A DNA stretch of 64,000 nucleotides from JARBUG01 sp035628915. GTDB taxonomy: Bacteria; Bacillota; Sulfobacillia; Symbiobacteriales; Symbiobacteriaceae. Shown here in pieces: positions 39,552 through 47,816 of the stretch (its first letter is position 1; the number at the start of each line of letters is the position of its first letter). The translations under genes and the position numbers were made by a program. The stretch covers positions 115,867 through 179,866 of the forward strand of contig DASPIW010000050.1 in NCBI GenBank assembly GCA_035628915.1. The letters run 5' to 3'. The notes beneath the pieces were generated by a model. It was not told where the DNA came from. It saw only the letters and a program-made list of their open reading frames with translations, and ran no database searches.

Positions 39552-40976
39552 ATGCGGAGCCGTATGTGGGCTGCAGCCGGCGTGCTGGCCCTGCTGAGTT
39601 CGTGGAGCTACTTCTTCCCCCAGCCGCCCCGTATGGGTCCGCTGGCGCGGCTGGAGACAGTGCCGCGCCGCACCCTGGTCTTCGCCCCGCACAGCGATGA
39701 CGAGGTGGTCGCCGCCGGCGGCCTCCTGGCCGACCTGGAGGCGCAGGGCGCCCAACCCCGTGTCGTATTGGTGACCAGCGGCGACGGGTTCAAGGTTGGC
39801 GCCGAGATCTACCACCGCGGCCCCGTACTGCCGGAACGCATGGTGGAATACGGCCGCCACCGGCTGGGCGAATCCCGGTCGGCTCTGGCTCGCCTGGGCC
39901 TGCCGCAAGAGCGGCTGATCTTTCTGGGCTTCCCCGACGGGGGCCTGCACCGCCTGTGGGGCGAGTACTGGCAGCCGGACAGGCTCTACACCAGCCCGAC
40001 TACCCGGTTCAACCGCGTGCCGTACGCGGAGGCACGCCGGGTCGGGGTGCCATACTCGGGCCGCACCCTGCTGGGCGAACTGATCGACATCCTCCGGGAG
40101 ACACGGCCGGCCGTGGTCGTCTATCCGCATCCCAACGAGTCGCACGTCGATCACTGGGCCCTCTCCAACTTCGTCACCGCCGCCCTGGAGGAACTGCGGC
40201 GCACGGAGCCCGACTGGGAGCCGCCCGCCGAGTGGTTCTTCCTGGTCCACCGGGGCGACTGGCCGGCGCCCAAGGGCTACCGGCCCACCGAAGGCCTGCT
40301 GCCGCCAGTCGGGCTCGCCACGGGTATGACATCCTGGCAGGAGCATCCCCTGAACCCGGAGCAGGTGAAAAGAAAGGAAGAAGCCCTCCAAGACTACCGC
40401 TCGCAGACGATGGTGCTGAAGCGGTATCTGCAGAGCTTCATCCGTACCAATGAGCTTTTTGGCACCATTGCGCGCGTCAAACTGACGGGCAGTACAGAAC
40501 CCTACCCGTTCTTCCCCGGTGAAAAGCCGCCGTGGCCGGACTTGAACTGGGTGCAGGTGATTACGGATCCACGCGCCGACACGGTGGCCCGTGAGCTCGA
40601 ACGCGGCGCCGATGCGCTCAGCGTCTGGGCGGCCCGCAACGGGGGAATGCTAAGTCTGGCAGTACCGATGGTCTCCAGGCCGCGGCGCCCCGTGGAAATC
40701 CGGTTTTACGTCCGGGAGTTCCACAGCGGACAGGGCTGGGGCGACCTGGCCTCAGTCACCGTGCAGCCTGAAGGCGCCCACCGGGTCGATGCGTGGCCGG
40801 CGGGCACCGGGCGGGACCTGATCCGGGCGGAGCAGCGGGGGAGTTGGGTGACGGTGACGCTGCCGCTCCCGGCCATGGGCGAGCCCGAGTCGGTGCTGAT
40901 CAACGTGGAGACCCGGGTGGACAACGTCCTGCTGGACCGGACCGCCTGGCGGCCGGTATCGCTGGACGGGAGGTGA
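39552..40976 (+). CDS. PIG-L family deacetylase, membrane-anchored or secreted
   Basis: The product is 474 aa. Residues 1-22 form a signal peptide or anchor. The LmbE/PIG-L zinc site is clear: HSDDE (47-51) in FAPHSDDEVVAAGG and the distal HPNESHVDHWA motif. Family members deacetylate N-acetylglucosaminyl compounds, including the precursor of bacillithiol (BshB). However, BshB enzymes are cytosolic and about 230 aa. This one is exported and has an extra C-terminal half (from about 300) that looks like a beta-sandwich, so a cell-surface glycan or glycolipid substrate is more likely. GAGAGGGGTG precedes the ATG. Confidence 0.85.
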   Translation: MRSRMWAAAGVLALLSSWSYFFPQPPRMGPLARLETVPRRTLVFAPHSDDEVVAAGGLLADLEAQGAQPRVVLVTSGDGFKVGAEIYHRGPVLPERMVEYGRHRLGESRSALARLGLPQERLIFLGFPDGGLHRLWGEYWQPDRLYTSPTTRFNRVPYAEARRVGVPYSGRTLLGELIDILRETRPAVVVYPHPNESHVDHWALSNFVTAALEELRRTEPDWEPPAEWFFLVHRGDWPAPKGYRPTEGLLPPVGLATGMTSWQEHPLNPEQVKRKEEALQDYRSQTMVLKRYLQSFIRTNELFGTIARVKLTGSTEPYPFFPGEKPPWPDLNWVQVITDPRADTVARELERGADALSVWAARNGGMLSLAVPMVSRPRRPVEIRFYVREFHSGQGWGDLASVTVQPEGAHRVDAWPAGTGRDLIRAEQRGSWVTVTLPLPAMGEPESVLINVETRVDNVLLDRTAWRPVSLDGR

Positions 40977-40981
40977 CAGGT

Positions 40982-41617
40982 CTGACCTACGAGTTCCGGC
41001 TGGCGCGGCGGGATGATCTCGAAGGGATCGCGCGGGTCTTCGTCGCGGCGTTTCCGGAGAGCATCCAGCATTATTTTGATGCGCCCCCGGCGCCGGCGGT
41101 GGTAGCCGAGCCATTCTCGCTCTGCATGGAGGCGGAGCCCGACGCCCTGTACGTGGCGGACGCTGGGCGGGGGCGGATCGCCGGCTACATTTTTGCACCG
41201 GCAGCTACCAGCCGCCTGCCCTGGGTGGCGGTGCGCAAGGGGATCATCTTCCGCTGGGCCTGGCGGTGGATCAGCGGGCAATACCGCATTGGGGCGGCGC
41301 CCATCCGGGCGCTGACGCTGAACAAGCTGGACTTCCTTAGCAGCAGCCGGCAGCCGGAAGTGAAGGCGGAGGCCCGGATTCTCTCTGTGGCCGTGCATCC
41401 GGAGCATCAGGGGCGGGGCATCGCCCGGGTGCTGTGCGGGCTGGGGCTGCGGCGCCTCGACGGGCTGGGCGCCGGGCCGGTGCGCCTGGAAGTGCGGCCC
41501 GATAATCAGCCGGCGGTGCGGCTGTACAGGGGCCTGGGGTTCAGGCCGGCCGGCACGACCCGCGACAGCCAGGGCGACTGGCTGATCATGCTCCGGGAGG
41601 GGCCGCAGTTGACGTAA
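40982..41617 (+). CDS. GNAT family N-acetyltransferase
   Basis: The product is 211 aa if it starts at CTG 40982, which lies 5 nt after GGGAGGTGA and gives the common GNAT opening xTYEFRLARRDDLEGIA. GTG 40973 overlapping the previous TGA is the alternative. The acetyl-CoA site is ILSVAVHPEHQGRGIARVLCGLGLRRL, and the C-terminal GNAT strand is LEVRPDNQPAVRLYRGLGFRPAG. It follows the PIG-L gene with a 5-nt gap, so the two are probably co-transcribed, perhaps acetylating and deacetylating related substrates. That link is inference. Confidence 0.82.
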   Translation: MTYEFRLARRDDLEGIARVFVAAFPESIQHYFDAPPAPAVVAEPFSLCMEAEPDALYVADAGRGRIAGYIFAPAATSRLPWVAVRKGIIFRWAWRWISGQYRIGAAPIRALTLNKLDFLSSSRQPEVKAEARILSVAVHPEHQGRGIARVLCGLGLRRLDGLGAGPVRLEVRPDNQPAVRLYRGLGFRPAGTTRDSQGDWLIMLREGPQLT

Positions 41618-41649
41618 GAAGGCGGGGAATGGCGAGAGGGCGCTGCAAG

Positions 41650-41674
41650 AGGGGCGCCCTGGCGCCCCGCCTTT
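41650..41674. terminator. Terminator between converging genes
   Basis: GGGGCGCC pairs with GGCGCCCC over CT, followed by GCCTTT, between the GNAT gene and the leftward lipoprotein gene. Confidence 0.75.
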
Positions 41675-41677
41675 CGG

Positions 41678-42112
41678 TCACTGCTTTTCTGCAATGGTGA
41701 AGGTGGCTTCCCGGGCGGGTTTGCCGTCCAGGAGGATGCGCACTTTATATGTACCCGGCATAAAGGTGGTCACGGCCTTCAGGCTGAAAGCGACGTAATT
41801 CTCCTTTCCCGCCTGGGGGAAGGTCACGCCCGAGCTATCGACGGGTACGTATGTACCCTGGCCTTCCTTGTCAAAGGTCCACTCGGCATCGACCCGGGTG
41901 CCCTTGCGGGCGTTTTGCACCAGCGCCGACGCGTAGATTAGCTGCGTAGCGGTCGAGAATTTGTCCGTCGGATTGAGGGGCGCCATCGTCTTCTCAGCGA
42001 CCTTATCGGTCAGGGTCACGGGGCCCACGGCGGGCGGACTCTGGGAGAGCAGGCTGCAGCCGCCCAGGAGTATCGCGGCCGGCAGGAGCCAGGCGAGCAG
42101 GAGGCGCTTCAA
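41678..42112 (-). CDS. Small lipoprotein, Ig-like fold likely
   Basis: This 144 aa lipoprotein has signal peptide MKRLLLAWLLPAAILLGGC with Cys19 in lipobox LLGGC. The mature part (AEWTFDKEGQGTYVPVDSSG, YVAFSLKAVTTFMPGTYKVRILLDGKPAREATFTI) reads as an all-beta domain similar to those of exported adhesion or accessory proteins. I do not recognise a named family. It ends beside the shared terminator and is divergent from the YtxJ-like gene 168 bp away. Confidence 0.75.
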   Translation of the reverse strand: MKRLLLAWLLPAAILLGGCSLLSQSPPAVGPVTLTDKVAEKTMAPLNPTDKFSTATQLIYASALVQNARKGTRVDAEWTFDKEGQGTYVPVDSSGVTFPQAGKENYVAFSLKAVTTFMPGTYKVRILLDGKPAREATFTIAEKQ

Positions 42113-42280
42113 CGGATTCGACCCCTTTCCTGCGGCACGCCATGCGGGCGCCCGGGAAGAGTAGTATGCCCCTGTAGCTTACGACGGGCCTGGCCCCCCA
42201 AGAACCGTACGTACCGCATGCGCAGGTGTTTTCGTCAGATATTATGATGACGAATTCGGGACCGGGGAGGTTTCACCGAG

Positions 42281-42628
42281 ATGACCGAAATCAAGCAACT
42301 TCTTTCGCTGGCTGATCTGGAGGGCGTGCTGGCTCAGTCCTCCGGGCGGGCCGTGCTGGTGTTCAAGCATTCCACCACCTGACCGATTTCCGCGCGTGCC
42401 CACCGTGCGTGGGCTGAGTTTCTGAAGACGCCGGAAGCGGGCAAGGTCGGGCATGCCTGGGTCCGGGTGATCGAGGAGCGCCCCGTCTCCCTGGCGTTTG
42501 CGGATAAGGTTGGGGCGAAGCACGCCAGCCCGCAGGCGGTGCTGATTCGGGACGGCAAGGCGATCTGGCATGATTCGCATTACAACATCACGGTCGATGC
42601 GCTGAAGGCAGCCGTCGGGCGCGGGTAG
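42281..42628 (+). CDS. ytxJ: YtxJ/BrxC-like bacilliredoxin with in-frame UGA at the catalytic Cys (candidate selenoprotein)
   Basis: A 115-residue frame runs from ATG 42281 (GGGGAGG 10 nt upstream) to TAG 42628, with one internal stop: TGA 42380-42382, codon 34. The text around it, VLVFKHSTT-x-PISARAH, matches the YtxJ/BrxC family, where x is the catalytic Cys of the TCPIS site. The rest is intact, including SPQAVLIRDGKAIWHDSHYNIT. Starting 15 nt after the TGA, GCCCAC pairs with GTGGGC around the loop CGTGC, with a G in the second loop position. This fits bacterial SECIS rules. YtxJ-type proteins reduce bacillithiol-mixed disulfides, so selenocysteine would sit exactly at the redox residue. 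A TGC-to-TGA nonsense mutation is the alternative. Confidence 0.75.
42398..42414 (+). promoter_or_regulatory. Candidate bacterial SECIS hairpin
   Basis: A six-base-pair stem GCCCAC/GTGGGC with loop CGTGC, located 15 nt after the in-frame TGA. The loop begins 21 nt after it, inside the 16-37 nt range used in bacterial SECIS searches. The loop has the GU pair seen in known elements. Confidence 0.5.
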
Positions 42629-42686
42629 GTGAGCCTGGCGGCCGGGGCGGGAATCCGGCAAGAGGCAGCGAAGGAGACGATATCAA

Positions 42687-43067
42687 GTGAAAGTACTATT
42701 CGTAGAACTGGGCATGGGCGTCGACCTGCACGGGCAGGACCTGACGGTGGCAGCCGTGCGCGCCTGCCGCAACGCGATTGAGCGCAACTCCCTGCCGGGC
42801 TGGCGCATGCTCTGCCCCAACGGCGACAGGAGCTACATGCGAGTCCGCGTCACCCTGGGCGTTCCCGATGTGCCGGGCGCCCTCCCCCTGGACGTCGAGC
42901 AAGTCAAGGCCGTCTTCCCATACGGGACCGTGGAAGTCCGAGTCCTCCCCGGCGGTCTGATTGCTGACAGCGGTGTACTCCTTGCCGACAAGGGCGACCG
43001 CACCCAGGAGATCATCATGGTCTGTGCGGCTGTAGAGGCCGGCGTCGACGAGGCACAAACCGTCTAG
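42687..43067 (+). CDS. Lin0512-family conserved protein
   Basis: This 126 aa protein clearly belongs to the Lin0512 family of uncharacterised proteins: VLFVELGMGVDLHGQD, AVRACRNAIERNSLPG, MRVRVTLGVPD, VEQVKAVFPYGTVEVRVLPGGL and a C-terminal IIMVCAAVEAGV. It has no signal peptide and no known reaction. It starts 58 nt after the YtxJ-like gene and shares its terminator, so the two are probably one transcript. Confidence 0.85.
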   Translation: MKVLFVELGMGVDLHGQDLTVAAVRACRNAIERNSLPGWRMLCPNGDRSYMRVRVTLGVPDVPGALPLDVEQVKAVFPYGTVEVRVLPGGLIADSGVLLADKGDRTQEIIMVCAAVEAGVDEAQTV

Positions 43068-43077
43068 CAATCGCGTC

Positions 43078-43110
43078 ACACCGGGGAGGCTTGCCTCCCC
43101 GGTGTCCTTT
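43078..43110 (+). terminator. Rho-independent terminator
   Basis: ACACCGGGGAGGC pairs with GCCTCCCCGGTGT over TT and is followed by CCTTT, just after the Lin0512 gene. Confidence 0.88.
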
Positions 43111-43209
43111 CGCTTCCGGCACTGCAGTGCCTTGGGATATGTACGTGCAGTTGATGCGCTGCGGGCACGCCTGGCGACCTTCCGATCGATCAACCCGCCT
43201 GCCCGGATG

Positions 43210-43644
43210 CTAGCTCAATTTGGCATACAGCTGTCTATGCGACTCCTCAGCCAGGGCGAGCATTTTGAATGCCGTGGCCATTTCAGGAAAGCCCTGGCTG
43301 CCCGTAACCTCCGCGAAGATGGGATACGCTTCCGTCCAGTCTTCATGCTCGCCTGCTACCACCTTCAGTGTTTCCAGTATGCTGCCGAACGGCACGGTGC
43401 ACTTACAACTGCGCTCGACCAGGGCCAACTTCCTGCCGGTCAGACATTCCTGCGTCAGGTCAAAAAAGCATTTGGCATGCTCCGCCTGACGATCGGCGGT
43501 TTCCATGAAAAGGGCTTCATACTGTTTCAGGCCTTCCCGGGCGGCGACCGCCGCATAAAAGGTGTACCGGTTCCAGGCTTGGGATTCGGCAGCATACGCT
43601 CTCATCAGGTTTATAAGCGTCAAGGTACCTCGCAATTGTGTCAT
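43210..43644 (-). CDS. Rubrerythrin-like ferritin-fold protein without rubredoxin domain
   Basis: The product is 144 aa. The di-iron ligands follow the rubrerythrin layout: Glu in YAAESQAWNRYTFYA, ETADRQAEHAK (ExxH type), and later AGEHEDWTEAYPIFA and ALAEESHRQLY. The C-terminal rubredoxin (CxxC) domain of classic rubrerythrins is missing. Such short forms act as peroxidases or iron-binding proteins in anaerobes. AAAAGGAGGCGC precedes the ATG. It lies next to the YtxJ-like redox gene but on the other strand. Confidence 0.9.
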   Translation of the reverse strand: MTQLRGTLTLINLMRAYAAESQAWNRYTFYAAVAAREGLKQYEALFMETADRQAEHAKCFFDLTQECLTGRKLALVERSCKCTVPFGSILETLKVVAGEHEDWTEAYPIFAEVTGSQGFPEMATAFKMLALAEESHRQLYAKLS

Positions 43645-43828
43645 TGCGCCTCCTTTTGCTACTTTTCAACCATTTCATGTCAAAGTATATACACCCTGCC
43701 ATTGAACGTGCATCAGGTCGCCAGGGTATGTCCGTACCGCACGCATAGTATTTTCTTCGCTAACTGATAGTCCGACATGATAATATGGTGGTCAGTACCA
43801 GGCGGCCCGCGGAGGGAGTAGCGTATCG

Positions 43829-45100
43829 ATGTTGAATGTCTCTGCTGACCCGCAGATTCACAACCGGCTCGTGCTCTATCACCGGGTCCTGGAGTCGGCG
43901 CCCGGCAGGGCGATGATGGGATACCTCGCGGCCTGCCGGACGGGCCGGGGCGTGGAAGAGGCCTATCTCGCCGTCGTCCGGTCGCTCTGCCAGGAAGGTC
44001 CGGCCGCCGCCCCGCAGCGCGATGGCTGGCAGAACCACCTGCTGGAGCGCGTGCTGACCGATGAGAACCCTTTTAGCACAGGCGCCGCGGCGGGGATGCT
44101 GCCCCCCGAACTGCTGCAGGCCGCGGCCTATGACCTGCGGCTGCTCCAAACCCTCTTCAGCCTGACGGCGGAACACTGCCGGTCTGCTGCCGGTTCCGGG
44201 CTGCCCATGTGGCCGTCCTGGGGGCGGACGAGTGCGGGCCCGGCGGGCGGCGCCCTGGCGGCCATGGCGGAAGCGCTGGCGGGCGCCCCCGACTGGGGCC
44301 GGTGCGCGCAGGACCTGGCCGCTTACCACCGGCAATCCGGCGCCGGCCTGTTCTGCTCATACTGGTATCTGCAGTGGACCGGTCAGTTGGATGGAATTGG
44401 CGACCCGGATCTGTTTGATCTGGATGATCTGGTTGGGATCGACCAGGCCAAAGCAACGGTGCTGCGAAACACCGAGCAGTTCCTCCGGGGCGGGCCGGCC
44501 AATAACCTGCTGCTGTACGGTTCACGCGGCACCGGCAAGTCTTCCATGGTGCGGGGGCTGGCAGCGCGCTATGGGTCCGCCGGGCTGCGGCTGGTGGCGG
44601 TTGCCCGCAGCGCCATCGGGAGTGTCGGTGAACTGTTCCGTCGCCTCAGAAACGAGCCGTATCGCTTCGTGCTCTTCCTGGACGACCTCTCCTTTGATGA
44701 GGCCGAGGCCGACTATAAAGCGTTCAAATCCATGGTGGAAGGGACGCTGGAGCAGCGGCCGGCCAACGTGACGCTCTATGCCACTACTAACCGGCGCCAT
44801 CTGGTGCCGGAGCGCTGGTCGGACCGGCACACCCCGGACACGGCGGAAGTCCATGGCCAGGATACGATGGAAGAGAAGCTTTCGCTGGCTGACCGGTTTG
44901 GCATTACGGTCCTGTTCACGGCCCCCACGCAGGTTGATTACCTGGCCATCGTGGAGCACATGGCCGAAGTGCGGGGACTGCAGGTCCCGCGCGAGGTCCT
45001 GCACGAAGAAGCCCTCCGCTGGGTGATGTGGCAGAACGCCCGGTCCGGGCGGGCCGCCCGCCAGTTCCTCGACGATCTCGAAGGCCGGTATAAGGGTTGA
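43829..45100 (+). CDS. DUF815 AAA-type ATPase
   Basis: This 423 aa protein matches the DUF815 family: an N-terminal helical region (1-190), then DLDDLVGIDQAKATVLRNTEQFL, Walker A GSRGTGKSS (about 231-239), Walker B RFVLFLDDLSFDE, sensor-1 ATTNRRHLVPERW, the family-specific EKLSLADRFGITVLF, and a C-terminal lid with SGRAARQFLDDLEGR. It is predicted to be a cytosolic ATPase related to DnaA/AAA regulators, and no role is established. GGAGGGA precedes the ATG. It is monocistronic with a strong terminator. Confidence 0.9.
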   Translation: MLNVSADPQIHNRLVLYHRVLESAPGRAMMGYLAACRTGRGVEEAYLAVVRSLCQEGPAAAPQRDGWQNHLLERVLTDENPFSTGAAAGMLPPELLQAAAYDLRLLQTLFSLTAEHCRSAAGSGLPMWPSWGRTSAGPAGGALAAMAEALAGAPDWGRCAQDLAAYHRQSGAGLFCSYWYLQWTGQLDGIGDPDLFDLDDLVGIDQAKATVLRNTEQFLRGGPANNLLLYGSRGTGKSSMVRGLAARYGSAGLRLVAVARSAIGSVGELFRRLRNEPYRFVLFLDDLSFDEAEADYKAFKSMVEGTLEQRPANVTLYATTNRRHLVPERWSDRHTPDTAEVHGQDTMEEKLSLADRFGITVLFTAPTQVDYLAIVEHMAEVRGLQVPREVLHEEALRWVMWQNARSGRAARQFLDDLEGRYKG

Positions 45101-45106
45101 AAAGTA

Positions 45107-45136
45107 GCGCCGCCCGTCTCATGCGGGCGGCGCCTT
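45107..45136. terminator. Terminator between converging genes
   Basis: GCGCCGCCCG pairs with CGGGCGGCGC over a 7-nt loop, between DUF815 and DUF362 genes. Confidence 0.8.
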
Positions 45137-45150
45137 GACTTATTACTGGC

Positions 45151-46446
45151 TCAGGCCGCCCGGGCCAGGACCCGACGGCACCAGCCCAGCACACGGGCGG
45201 CCGGGTTGACGAAGTAACCCTCCCAGATCAGATCGAGGCGGAAGAGGGGGCCGAAGACCCGGTAGAGGACGGCCATCCAGAAAATCGTGTTCTTGTGGTT
45301 CGGCGGGCATCCCCGAATGCACGCCATCCGGCCGGCGGCGACCCGGCTTCTGGCCGCGCAATCGCCGTAGAGCAGCACCCGGCGCCCCATCACCGGCTCC
45401 TTGACTTCGCCGATGACCACCGTCACGTCGTCGGGCAGGTCGGCAATCCGCTCGGGCTGCCGGTCCCTGATCATGTGCAGCCAATCGAGGAAGACCCCGT
45501 GGCAGCCGCCTGTGCAGTACGGCTCGCCCGACTGTATGGCCATCGGGCACTGAAAATCTTCCACGCGGATGAACCCCAGATCGTACTCCGACACCACCGC
45601 CTGTGCATCGGCGAGGGGGTAATCACCCACCACTTCAATATCCTCGATGGACGCAGGGGTGTAGCCCCGCTCTACGGCCCGGCGCAGATGGCCGACCCCG
45701 GCCGGGTCCAGGCCCAGCAGGTGGGCCGCCACCAGGTCATGGGCTAGCGGGTTCGTCGCGATGAGCACGGCGCCCAACGGATGGCCCGCCTGGGTCATCT
45801 GGTTGCCGCCGGCGGCAATCTCGATCGCATCGGTGATGATGAGGTGCGGGTGGACTGCCTCCAGCAGGTCGACGATTTTGTCGTCCAGCCGGTGGTCGTG
45901 GAAGAGCATCCGCTCGTCGTCATCCACCGAGCCGATGTTGAGCTTCAGCGCCGCCGAAATGCCGTGGGCCAGCACGTTGGATTTCAGCTTGGGCGTGAAG
46001 ACCACCGTATCGGCACCCGCCACATGCGGGGAGATGTGCACCGTCTGATGACAGACGCCCCGCTGCAGCGCCACCGCTACCCGCGGCTCCTCCTCCATGG
46101 GGTGGAGCGTGACGCCGAAGCGCCGCGCCAGGGGCAGATAGCCCGCGCTCCTGAACTGGCCTCGGGTGGGGGCGCCCCGGCCGCACTTCTCCACAATATC
46201 GACCCGGGCGACCTGCCCCCGCTCCCGCAGTGCCGCCAGGTGCTGCAGCACGCCTGCCATGAACTCGGCGCGGGTGTAGCCGTGCCGGGCATGGACCGGG
46301 TGGGCCAGCACCAGATTTGGCTTGATCGCCACCTTGCCCCGGATCCGGTCCCAGGCCGCCAGTTCCGTCAGCCCGCGGGCAATGACCGCTGCAATGGCCT
46401 GTGGATCATAGCTGCTGCACCGGCCGATGAAGACCCGTTCCTGCAT
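45151..46446 (-). CDS. DUF362 domain protein
   Basis: The product is 431 aa with the DUF362 pattern: KVAIKPNLVLAHP near the start, VDIVEKCGRGAP, TVVFTPKLKSNVLAHGISAALKLNIGS, LIITDAIEIAAGGNQMTQAGHPLGAVLIATNPLAHD, and ANHLLGLDP-type text (AAHLLGLDPAGVGHL). Two Cys-containing stretches (GEPYCTGGCHGVF and CIRGCPPNHK) may bind a metal or cluster, but there is no canonical CxxCxxCxxxCP ferredoxin motif. The function of the family is unsettled. Single gene, with no partner nearby. Confidence 0.82.
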   Translation of the reverse strand: MQERVFIGRCSSYDPQAIAAVIARGLTELAAWDRIRGKVAIKPNLVLAHPVHARHGYTRAEFMAGVLQHLAALRERGQVARVDIVEKCGRGAPTRGQFRSAGYLPLARRFGVTLHPMEEEPRVAVALQRGVCHQTVHISPHVAGADTVVFTPKLKSNVLAHGISAALKLNIGSVDDDERMLFHDHRLDDKIVDLLEAVHPHLIITDAIEIAAGGNQMTQAGHPLGAVLIATNPLAHDLVAAHLLGLDPAGVGHLRRAVERGYTPASIEDIEVVGDYPLADAQAVVSEYDLGFIRVEDFQCPMAIQSGEPYCTGGCHGVFLDWLHMIRDRQPERIADLPDDVTVVIGEVKEPVMGRRVLLYGDCAARSRVAAGRMACIRGCPPNHKNTIFWMAVLYRVFGPLFRLDLIWEGYFVNPAARVLGWCRRVLARAA

Positions 46447-46684
46447 GATGAAGCCCCCCCGCTGGTCGCCAGTTATCTCCGGGATTTCTGTATGTTATGG
46501 CCTGTTCCCTGCCATTTCGCATGGTTTTGAAAGCGCTGCCATTGGCTGGGCCTGATCGGTGGGATCTTGTCGGTGGTACTTTCCGGGTGCGGGGGTGCCG
46601 CCGAACCGGTATTACCGTGCAGCCATCCGCAAAGACTAAAGCTGGTCCCGCGGAACCACTCCAACGATAAGGGGGAGTTCCACC

Positions 46685-46885
46685 ATGGGGGATGCGAAAC
46701 ACCGGCAAGCCAAGCTCTTCGCCGACGGACGGACAAGGGGGCAGGCTGCGGCCGACCCCGAAAAAGGCACCTACGAGTTCGGCACGGAGCTGACCGAGGG
46801 CGGAAGCCTGGCGGCTTACAAGAACGTGACGTATGGTGCGTCCGGACAGCAGAGGGCCGGGGCCCGGGGGCGGCAGACCCGCTAG
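46685..46885 (+). CDS. Small hydrophilic protein, possibly spore-related
   Basis: This 66 aa protein starts with ATG 46685, 6 nt after AAGGGGGAG. It is rich in Gly, Ala, Gln and Arg with no hydrophobic segment. The short motif GTYEFGTEL recalls the FGTEF repeats of gamma-type small acid-soluble spore proteins, and the Gln/Gly-rich tail fits, but the match is too short to name it. A strong terminator follows directly. About 235 bp upstream, up to the DUF362 gene, show no other gene. Confidence 0.6.
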   Translation: MGDAKHRQAKLFADGRTRGQAAADPEKGTYEFGTELTEGGSLAAYKNVTYGASGQQRAGARGRQTR

Positions 46886-46892
46886 CGAGACC

Positions 46893-46921
46893 AGGGGCGC
46901 CCTGCGTGGGCGCCCCTTTTC
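46893..46921 (+). terminator. Rho-independent terminator
   Basis: AGGGGCGCCC pairs with GGGCGCCCCT over TGCGT and runs into TTTT, 7 nt after the small gene. Confidence 0.9.
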
Positions 46922-46943
46922 TACCAGACACGGGGGGAATCTC

Positions 46944-47480
46944 ATGCGCGGCCTCTTGCTTCTGGCTCTTCTCCTGGTGGCTGCCATCCAGCCGCACGCT
47001 GCTGCTGCACCGCAGACTTATACTGACCCCTTCGCCTACTGTGCGGCCGTGGGCAATGTTGATGCGCCGGACGCCCGCTGGGCGGGCGAGCGGGTCCCGC
47101 TTGTGATCGCCCGGGGCCTGCAGAAGGCGTTCCGGATACCCGGCGATACCGTTCCCGACCACTTCATCCGCGGAACCCATTGGCGCTGCATGGGCGGCGA
47201 AGTCTACGCCTGCAACGTGGGCGCCAACATTCCCTGCATGTCCCGGGCGGAGACCAGCCGCACGCCGACGGAGGGGATGGTCCTCTATTGCCGTGAGAAT
47301 CCCGACTCCCCTTTTATCCCGATGTACGTCCGCGACCGGGCGAACATATACGACTGGCGCTGCATGGGCGGGGCGCCCGTGATCATCCGGAAGGTGACCG
47401 ATCCTGACGCGAGGGGGTTTCTCTCCAATATTTGGTATCAGATTGCGCCCCCTGGTCTACCCCCCGGGAAGGGTCTATGA
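46944..47480 (+). CDS. Secreted Cys-containing protein of unknown function
   Basis: The product is 178 aa from ATG 46944 with GGGGGGAA upstream. Residues 1-25 are a classical signal peptide ending AAAA. The mature part carries two copies of a WRCMGG motif (HWRCMGGEVYACNVGANIPC and DWRCMGGAPVIIRKV) about 60 residues apart and several Cys that could pair outside the cell. I do not recognise the family. Its last codons lie inside the first unit of the 11-bp tandem array, and the TGA stop is supplied by the repeat (GGGTCTATGAA), so the array may have replaced or trimmed the original 3' end. Confidence 0.7.
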   Translation: MRGLLLLALLLVAAIQPHAAAAPQTYTDPFAYCAAVGNVDAPDARWAGERVPLVIARGLQKAFRIPGDTVPDHFIRGTHWRCMGGEVYACNVGANIPCMSRAETSRTPTEGMVLYCRENPDSPFIPMYVRDRANIYDWRCMGGAPVIIRKVTDPDARGFLSNIWYQIAPPGLPPGKGL

Positions 47481-47734
47481 AGGGTCTGAGAAGGGTCTAT
47501 GAAGGGTCTATGAAGGGTCTGAGAAGGGTCTGAGAACGGTCTGTGAGGGGTCTGTGGAGGGTCTGGGAAGGGTCTGTGAAGGGTCTGTGAAGGGTCTGGG
47601 AAGGGTCTGGGAAGGGTCTGGGAAGGGTCTGTGAAGGGTCTGTGAAGGGTCTGTGAGGGGTCTGTGGAGGGTCTGGGAAGGGTCTGGGAAGGGTCTGGGA
47701 AGGGTCTGGGAAGGGTCTGTGGAGGGTCTGGGAA
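47471..47734. repeat. 11-bp tandem repeat array (24 units)
   Basis: Twenty-four 11-bp units with consensus GGGTCTGGGAA sit in unbroken register. The first six units carry GGGTCTATGAA or GGGTCTGAGAA variants, and later ones are GGGTCTGTGAA or GGGTCTGGGAA. It is the same family and orientation as the array at 3967-4274. It overlaps the last 10 bases of the secreted-protein gene. The reading frame on the opposite strand (PFPDPSQT repeats) is a by-product of the repeat. Confidence 0.95.
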
Positions 47735-47816
47735 GGATCGGACGCCCCTCTTGGTAGAAACAGGATACGGAAGCTCGACGTCTTCGTCTTGTGATGGACG
47801 GAGCCTGGTGACAGCC

